A stretch of 6,630 bases of DNA from CAYLZN01 sp964387935. GTDB taxonomy: Bacteria; Acidobacteriota; Vicinamibacteria; Vicinamibacterales; JAFNAJ01. This document shows, piece by piece, positions 1 through 3,898 of the stretch. The DNA lies in the NCBI GenBank assembly GCA_964387935.1, contig CAYLZN010000322.1, positions 1 to 6,630 on the forward strand. Reading direction: 5' to 3'. Below the pieces are notes generated by a model. The model was not told the DNA's origin. It worked only from the letters and a program-made list of their open reading frames with translations, and made no database searches. The translations under genes and the position numbers were made by a program. Numbering within the stretch: position 1 is the stretch's first letter; each line of letters opens with the position of its first letter.

Positions 1-110
1 TGGGGCGAACTCGGGCGGGGTTGCTGGGCGACGACGGTGGCCGTGACCGCCAGGGCGGCGATGAGCGAGACGCTGGCGAGGACACGGGTGAGCGAACCCT
101 GCTGATGCAT
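1..110 (-). CDS. Exported protein of unknown function, N-terminal fragment (rest off the left edge)
   Basis: Thirty-six codons of a minus-strand gene are present, starting with ATG at 110 and still open at base 1. The peptide begins MHQQGSLTRVLASVSLIAAL and has the three parts of a Sec signal peptide: a short N-terminus with Arg9, a hydrophobic core at about residues 10-27, and a likely signal peptidase I site after Val-Val-Ala28, before Gln-Gln-Pro. The mature protein starts with a Gln/Pro/Ser-rich stretch, common for periplasmic or outer-membrane proteins. The start is well supported: GGAGGT lies six bases upstream and a TATAAT box about 30 bases upstream. The gene is divergent from the PLP enzyme at 279. 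The mature part is not visible, so no function can be given. That it is a real exported protein is seen with good confidence. Confidence 0.8.
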   Translation of the reverse strand, partial: MHQQGSLTRVLASVSLIAALAVTATVVAQQPRPSSP

Positions 111-116
111 GCGCGG

Positions 117-122
117 ACCTCC
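117..122 (-). promoter_or_regulatory. Ribosome binding site of the exported-protein gene
   Basis: GGAGGT on the minus strand sits six bases before the ATG at 110. It is a near-perfect anti-Shine-Dalgarno match, and it fixes the start of a gene of which only 36 codons are in view. Confidence 0.75.
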
Positions 123-141
123 ACGGGGAGCGGGAACGCGC

Positions 142-147
142 ATTATA
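142..147 (-). promoter_or_regulatory. Candidate -10 box (TATAAT) of the exported-protein gene
   Basis: A perfect TATAAT reads on the minus strand in otherwise very GC-rich DNA. It predicts a transcript start near 135 and a leader of about 25 bases containing the GGAGGT site. No good TTGACA-like -35 box is found 16-18 bases upstream (the bases there read GACCGG), so the promoter may be weak or depend on an activator. Confidence 0.5.
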
Positions 148-204
148 GCGTCCCGGGCCAGCGTCCGGTCTCGCGAGCCCATCGCGAGCCCCGGAGGCGA
201 GCCG

Positions 205-237
205 GCCGGACTCGGGCGGGCCGGACTCGGGCCGGAC
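205..237. repeat. Short GC-rich tandem repeat in the divergent intergenic region
   Basis: GCCGGACTCGGGC occurs at 205-217 and again at 220-232, a 15-base period, and a third partial unit GCCGGAC follows at 231-237. Just upstream, TCGCGAGCCC is repeated at 171-180 and 182-191. These lie between the two divergent genes, upstream of the promoter-like boxes at 241-270. They could be slippage products or protein-binding repeats; nothing in the sequence decides between these. Confidence 0.5.
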
Positions 238-240
238 GCG

Positions 241-270
241 TTGACAGCGTCGCAGAGGTGGCACTACTTT
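241..270 (+). promoter_or_regulatory. Candidate sigma-70-type promoter of the PLP enzyme gene
   Basis: A perfect TTGACA (241-246) is followed after 18 bases by TACTTT (265-270), which keeps the three most conserved positions of TATAAT. A transcript from it would start at about 277-279, right at the GTG at 279, so the mRNA could be leaderless. The boxes are real; their use as a promoter is inference. Confidence 0.4.
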
Positions 271-278
271 GTGATCGC

Positions 279-1736
279 GTGCACACCGGGCTTGAAGCAG
301 CCTATCGGGCGTTTCTCGACGCGTCTTCCGCCTATCGGGCGACGTCGCGCCTCGACGATCTGAGGGCGTCCGACTACGCCCGCCTGGACCGGGCGGGCCA
401 CGTGTACCTGGACTACACGGGGGGCGGTCTCTACGGCGAATCGCAGGTCCAGCGACACTTCGACCTGCTGCGCGCCGAGGTCTTCGGGAACCCGCACTCC
501 GAGAACCCCACGTCGATGGCGGCGTCCAGGCTCGTGGAGCAGACCCGCGCCGCGGTGCTCGAGTTCCTCAACGCCGATCCGCGGGAGTACGACGTCATCT
601 TCACGCCGAATGCCAGCGGCGCGCTCAAGATCATCGGCGAGTCGTATCCCTTCGAGCCCGGTGATCGCTACCTGCTGACGTACGACAATCACAACTCGGT
701 GAACGGCATCCGCGAGTTCGCGCGCCATCACGGGGCGTGCGTCTCGTACCTGCCCGTGCAGCCGCCCGAACTGCGGGTCGATGAGTCGGTGGTGCTCGAG
801 GAACTGGAGCGCCAGGGGACCGGATCGCACCGCCTGTTCGCCTATCCCGCGCAGTCGAACTTCAGCGGCGTGCAGCACCCGTTCGACTGGGTGGCCCTGG
901 CGCAGGCACGCGGCTGGCACGTCATCCTGGACTGCGCTGCGTTCGTGCCGACCAACCGGCTGGACCTGTCGGCGGTCAAGCCGGATTTCGTTCCGCTGTC
1001 GTTCTACAAGATGTTCGGGTACCCGACGGGCATCGGCGCCCTCATCCACCGCCACGACGCGCTCCGGCCCCTCCGTCGGCCGTGGTTTGCCGGGGGGACG
1101 ATCACCGTGGCCTCGGTGCAGGGCGAAGGCTGGCATCGCCTGGCGCCCGGACACGCCGGCTTCGAGGACGGCACGGTCGATTACCTCGGGTTGCCCGCAG
1201 TCAGCATTGGCCTGTCGCACCTGTCGACGATTGGCATCGACGTCATCCACGAGCGGGTCATGGCGCTGGCGGGCTGGTTGCTGTCGCAGTTGACCGCCGT
1301 GACGCACGGCAACGGCCGGCCGCTCGTGCGCGTGTTCGGCCCGACGTCTACGGATCGGCGCGGCGGGACCATCGCCTTCCACCTGCTGGATCCGGACGGC
1401 ACGCCCCACGACGTGCACGACATCCTGCTGCGCGCGCGGGACGCGAAGATCTCGCTGCGCACCGGCTGCTTCTGCAATCCCGGCGACGGCGAGATCGCGC
1501 ACGGCATTCCGCGGGACCTCATGGCGAGCTGCTTCCTGCCGGGGGCCGAGCCCCCGTCCTTCGAAGAGTGCGCGGAGCGGATCCGTGCGACCACCGGGCG
1601 GACGCCGAACACGGTGCGCGTGTCGCTCGGCCTCGCGTCGAACTTCGCGGACGTCCACGCGTTCGTCGCGTTCGCGCAGCAGTTCAGGGACCGGGTTGCG
1701 CAGGCGCCGGCCGGCACCGCGCACGTGCACTCCTGA
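279..1736 (+). CDS. Class V aminotransferase / cysteine desulfurase-fold PLP enzyme, molybdenum-cofactor-sulfurase-like, without MOSC domain
   Basis: This 485-residue cytoplasmic PLP enzyme resembles the N-terminal NifS-like domain of Moco sulfurases (plant ABA3, animal MOCOS), which takes sulfur from cysteine and carries it as a persulfide. Motifs in order: LDYTGGGLY near the N-terminus, FTPNASGALK at 108-117, DNHNS at 136-140, YPAQSNFSG at 189-197, Asp218 in ILDCAAF (expected to hold the PLP ring nitrogen), SFYK with Schiff-base Lys244, FGYPTG after it, and RTGCFCNPG at 394-402. Cys397 and Cys399 match the cysteines of the family motif GCFCNPGAC, in which the second is the persulfide carrier; the third family cysteine is absent here (GDGE follows). 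The protein stops without the C-terminal MOSC domain that binds Moco in the eukaryotic proteins, and no molybdoenzyme gene is in the window, so the sulfur acceptor is unknown. The frame is open back to base 21 but homology-like sequence starts only near 295; GTG 279 is chosen, with GTG 258 as alternative. Neither has a good ribosome binding site. Transaminase or other lyase activity remains possible. Confidence 0.85.
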   Translation: MHTGLEAAYRAFLDASSAYRATSRLDDLRASDYARLDRAGHVYLDYTGGGLYGESQVQRHFDLLRAEVFGNPHSENPTSMAASRLVEQTRAAVLEFLNADPREYDVIFTPNASGALKIIGESYPFEPGDRYLLTYDNHNSVNGIREFARHHGACVSYLPVQPPELRVDESVVLEELERQGTGSHRLFAYPAQSNFSGVQHPFDWVALAQARGWHVILDCAAFVPTNRLDLSAVKPDFVPLSFYKMFGYPTGIGALIHRHDALRPLRRPWFAGGTITVASVQGEGWHRLAPGHAGFEDGTVDYLGLPAVSIGLSHLSTIGIDVIHERVMALAGWLLSQLTAVTHGNGRPLVRVFGPTSTDRRGGTIAFHLLDPDGTPHDVHDILLRARDAKISLRTGCFCNPGDGEIAHGIPRDLMASCFLPGAEPPSFEECAERIRATTGRTPNTVRVSLGLASNFADVHAFVAFAQQFRDRVAQAPAGTAHVHS

Positions 1737-1784
1737 TCGGTCCGCCGCACCCCGCCAGCGCCGCCCGCCGCTCGCCGCGCGCCG
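1737..1784. other. Convergent intergenic gap without a recognisable terminator
   Basis: These 48 bases separate the stop of the PLP enzyme gene from the stop of the ATPase gene on the opposite strand. They are almost entirely G and C. I find no stem-loop followed by a T run on either strand, so transcripts from both sides may run into each other or end by a factor-dependent route. Confidence 0.5.
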
Positions 1785-1800
1785 CTAGCCGCTCGCCGCG
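1767..1800. repeat. 13-base direct repeat spanning the ATPase stop codon
   Basis: GCCGCTCGCCGCG occurs at 1767-1779 and 1788-1800, 21 bases apart start to start. The second copy encodes the last residues of the ATPase just before its TAG; the first lies in the gap beyond it. It looks like a small local duplication at the 3' end of the gene. Confidence 0.5.
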
Positions 1801-2474
1801 ACAACGCGCCCGTCGAACAGGTGCACGGCGCGGTCGGCATGCGCAGCGTACCGGGGGTCGTGGGTGACCATGCAGATGGTGGCTCCGCTGCGATGCAGCT
1901 CTCGGAGGAGGTCCATCACGAGCTCCCCGTTCTTCGAGTCGAGGTTGCCGGTGGGCTCGTCGGCGAGCAGGATCAGCGGCTGACCAACCACGGCTCGAGC
2001 CACGGCCACTCGCTGCTGCTGGCCTCCGGACAACTGGCTCGGCACGTGCTTGGCCCGGTGCGCCATGCCGACGCGCTCGAGCGCGTCCTGCACCCGCTGC
2101 CTGCGCTCTTGGGCCTTCATGCTTCGATAGGTCAGCGGCAGCTCCACGTTCTCGAACACGGTCAGGTCGCCAATCAGGTTGAAGCTCTGGAAGATGAAGC
2201 CGATCGCGCGGTTCCTCGTGCGGGCCCGCTCGAGGAGCGTCAACTGCTCCACCGGACGGCCGTTGAGCCAGTAGCGGCCGTCGGAGGGCATGTCGAGGAG
2301 CCCGAGGATCGAGAGCAGCGTGGACTTGCCGCACCCCGACGGGCCGGAGATGGCGACGTACTCGCCGGTCCGGATCTCGAGATCGATCGCATCGAGCGCG
2401 TGGGTCTCGACCTCGTCGGCCAGGAACACCTTCCTGACCGCCTCCAGCTTGATCACAGGCTGACCGTTCTCCAT
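1785..2474 (-). CDS. ABC transporter ATP-binding protein, MacB/LolD type
   Basis: This 229-residue cytoplasmic ATPase powers an ABC transporter of the MacB/LolD/FtsE class, in which ATP hydrolysis drives mechanical movement of the periplasmic parts rather than passage through the membrane. All nucleotide-binding motifs are intact: Walker A GPSGCGKST at 44-52, Q-loop Gln96 in FQSFNL, signature LSGGQ at 148-152, Walker B LILLADE at 167-173 with catalytic Glu173, D-loop NLDS at 177-180, and switch His205. The phrases FQSFNLIGDLTVFENVELPL and ADEPTGNLDS are typical of this class. The length is that of a stand-alone ATPase with no fused permease. The ATG at 2474 is preceded by GAGGAG four bases upstream; the open frame extends further but those codons overlap the adaptor gene. 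It lies 31 bases after the adaptor gene, so the two are probably one operon, and its natural membrane partner is the double-FtsX permease upstream. The substrate is unknown. Confidence 0.95.
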   Translation of the reverse strand: MENGQPVIKLEAVRKVFLADEVETHALDAIDLEIRTGEYVAISGPSGCGKSTLLSILGLLDMPSDGRYWLNGRPVEQLTLLERARTRNRAIGFIFQSFNLIGDLTVFENVELPLTYRSMKAQERRQRVQDALERVGMAHRAKHVPSQLSGGQQQRVAVARAVVGQPLILLADEPTGNLDSKNGELVMDLLRELHRSGATICMVTHDPRYAAHADRAVHLFDGRVVAASG

Positions 2475-2478
2475 GACA

Positions 2479-2484
2479 CTCCTC
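2479..2484 (-). promoter_or_regulatory. Ribosome binding site of the ATPase gene
   Basis: GAGGAG on the minus strand lies four bases before the ATG at 2474, inside the 31-base gap after the adaptor stop. It supports this start over the longer frame that overlaps the adaptor gene. Confidence 0.65.
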
Positions 2485-2505
2485 GGGCCGCGCCTCGCGG
2501 CCTGT

Positions 2506-3759
2506 TCAGTCGAGTCGCACCTTGTCGAAGGCATCCCACGCCGACATGTCGGACAGGACGACCTGGTCGCCCGGGACCAGTCCCTCGAGGATCTCGATCG
2601 TACTGACCGAACTGCGACCCAGGCGCACCTGGACGCGCACCGCCGAGCCATCGGGCTGCAGCTTGAAGAGGCCGACCGTGCTGCTCTCCTGACCGAAGGC
2701 GGGCCGGCCCACGAACACGACGTTGTCGAGGCGCTCGATCTCGATCGTCCCGTCGACGGTCAGGTCGGGCCGCGCGCCCCTGGGAAGCGGACCCTCCAGG
2801 GCGATGTCCACGGTGACCGTGCCGTTCGCCGCCGCGGGATCGATGCGCGACACCCGTCCGCTCACCAGACCATTCCGCGTATCGACGGTGGCCGGCTGCC
2901 CGATCTGGATGTCCCTGGCCTGCGTTTCCGCGATGCGCAGTTCCGCCTTGAGTCGGCCGGGAGCCGCCACTCGTGCGAGGTTCGTACCCGGTGTCACCCG
3001 GGCACCCACCTCCACCGGGACCTGCTGGAGGATGCCCTCGAGGCCCGCCCGCACCTGCAGCTTGTCCAGCTGACTGCGTCGGAGCGCGAAGATCGTGCGC
3101 AGACGGCCGACCTCCGCTTCCTGCACGGCCAACTGCGTCTCGAGTGCCTTGCCCGCCATCTCGAACCGCTGTTGCTCGATGGTCAGCCGGTTGCCGAGTT
3201 CGTCGGCTCGCGATCGCGACAGCTTCGTCGTCAGGTCGGACGTGAGCCCGTCTTTGGCGAGCGTGGCGTCTGCTTCCGCCTGCAGGAGGGCCTGCCGGTG
3301 CTCTGCCTCGATGCGCTGCATCTCGGCCCGCTGGTTGAGGAGCTGGCTCTGGAGTTCGACGCGGCGGTTCTGGAGCTGCGCCTCGCCCGCGCGCAGTTGG
3401 AGTTCTGCCTCGAGCGTGCTCTGCCGCAGCTCGTCGTTGGACAGTTCGAGGATGATCGTGCCCGGCTGAACCGCCGGCCCTGGCCGGAGCAGGATACGCT
3501 CGACCCGGCCGTCGGTCGCGGCGGGAATCCACCGGATGTCCTCGGGGACCAGGGTCCCCGTCCCGCGGACCTGCCGGACCATGGGCCCGCGCTTGACGGT
3601 GTCGATCCAGACCGTGGCGCGGTCGACAGTCGGGGCCGCCGGTTCGAGCCTCGCAATCCCCACCGTGATCCCCGCCAGGGCGGTCAGGCCGATGCCGCCC
3701 CAGAGGGCCTGCCGCATGCGCCTCTTGCGGCGCTGGTCCGGACGCGGGATGTCCACCAT
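2506..3759 (-). CDS. Periplasmic adaptor (membrane fusion protein) of a MacA/HlyD-type ABC efflux system
   Basis: This 417-residue protein should be anchored in the inner membrane and link the permease to an outer-membrane channel. A basic N-terminus (RRKRRMR, positive inside) is followed by one membrane segment at about 19-36; no lipobox is seen. Then come the first half of the barrel-sandwich (lipoyl-like) domain at about 78-108, a long alpha hairpin at about 109-235 rich in Gln, Glu, Arg and Leu heptads, the second lipoyl half at about 236-268 (GLEGILQQVPVEVGARVTPG), a beta-barrel at about 270-345, and a membrane-proximal domain to the C-terminus (EGLVPGDQVVLSD). At the hairpin tip Ala163, Leu167 and Ser174 have the spacing of the RLS motif used by adaptors to touch TolC-type channels, with Ala in place of Arg. 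The ATG at 3759 has GAGGA eight bases upstream. The gene lies between the permease (139 bases upstream) and the ATPase (31 bases downstream). The cargo cannot be read from the sequence. Confidence 0.92.
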   Translation of the reverse strand: MVDIPRPDQRRKRRMRQALWGGIGLTALAGITVGIARLEPAAPTVDRATVWIDTVKRGPMVRQVRGTGTLVPEDIRWIPAATDGRVERILLRPGPAVQPGTIILELSNDELRQSTLEAELQLRAGEAQLQNRRVELQSQLLNQRAEMQRIEAEHRQALLQAEADATLAKDGLTSDLTTKLSRSRADELGNRLTIEQQRFEMAGKALETQLAVQEAEVGRLRTIFALRRSQLDKLQVRAGLEGILQQVPVEVGARVTPGTNLARVAAPGRLKAELRIAETQARDIQIGQPATVDTRNGLVSGRVSRIDPAAANGTVTVDIALEGPLPRGARPDLTVDGTIEIERLDNVVFVGRPAFGQESSTVGLFKLQPDGSAVRVQVRLGRSSVSTIEILEGLVPGDQVVLSDMSAWDAFDKVRLD

Positions 3760-3767
3760 GGCGCTGG

Positions 3768-3772
3768 TCCTC
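3768..3772 (-). promoter_or_regulatory. Ribosome binding site of the adaptor gene
   Basis: GAGGA on the minus strand lies eight bases before the ATG at 3759 and supports that start. Confidence 0.55.
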
Positions 3773-3820
3773 GGTACGCCCCCTGGTCGGGTGGCCTCTG
3801 CCGGAGTAGTCTCACTATTT

Positions 3821-3845
3821 AACGAGAACGGCCGGCCATTGGTTC
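3821..3845 (-). promoter_or_regulatory. Weak ECF-sigma-like promoter candidate upstream of the adaptor gene
   Basis: On the minus strand GAACC (3845-3841) is followed after 16 bases by CGTT (3824-3821), the general form of promoters used by ECF sigma factors (GAAC -35, CGT-type -10). It sits in the only A/T-rich patch of the 139-base gap (TTAAATAGTGAGACTACT at 3822-3805). Transcription would start near 3813, with a leader of about 54 bases. Short degenerate boxes arise by chance, so this is only a candidate for independent transcription of the adaptor and ATPase genes. Confidence 0.25.
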
Positions 3846-3859
3846 GGCCACCGCCGCCA

Positions 3860-3891
3860 GGCCGACCGGCGCGGCGTTTTTCGGGTCGGCC
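3860..3891 (-). other. Inverted repeat just after the permease stop codon
   Basis: GGCCGACC (3891-3884 on the minus strand as GGCCGACC, pairing with GGTCGGCC at 3867-3860) forms a perfect 8-base stem with a 16-base loop. It starts seven bases beyond the permease TGA. No T run follows, so it is not a standard intrinsic terminator; it could protect the permease mRNA 3' end, attenuate read-through into the adaptor gene, or be chance in GC-rich DNA. Confidence 0.35.
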
Positions 3892-3898
3892 GTCCGCC

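Noticed and set aside
21..257. N-terminal extension of the PLP enzyme frame back to base 21
   Set aside because: The extension is Arg/Gly-rich and repetitive, covers a convincing divergent signal-peptide gene with its promoter, and lies upstream of the promoter-like boxes at 241-270.
261..278. BlaI/MecI-like operator at CACTACTTTGTG
   Set aside because: Only CAC and GTG are symmetric; it lacks the TACTAC/GTAGTA arms, and the bases are already explained by a candidate -10 box.
264..1730. Minus-strand open frame antisense to the PLP enzyme
   Set aside because: Arg/Ala/Val/Gln-rich with no motif or membrane pattern; the plus strand has all catalytic motifs of a known family, so this is a shadow frame.
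2473..3822. Plus-strand open frame antisense to the adaptor gene
   Set aside because: No recognisable domain and shadowed by a well-formed adaptor on the minus strand; stop-free only because of the base composition.
3860..3891. Inverted repeat as an intrinsic terminator of the permease gene
   Set aside because: The stem is good but the loop is long and no T run follows on the minus strand; kept only as an inverted repeat of unknown role.
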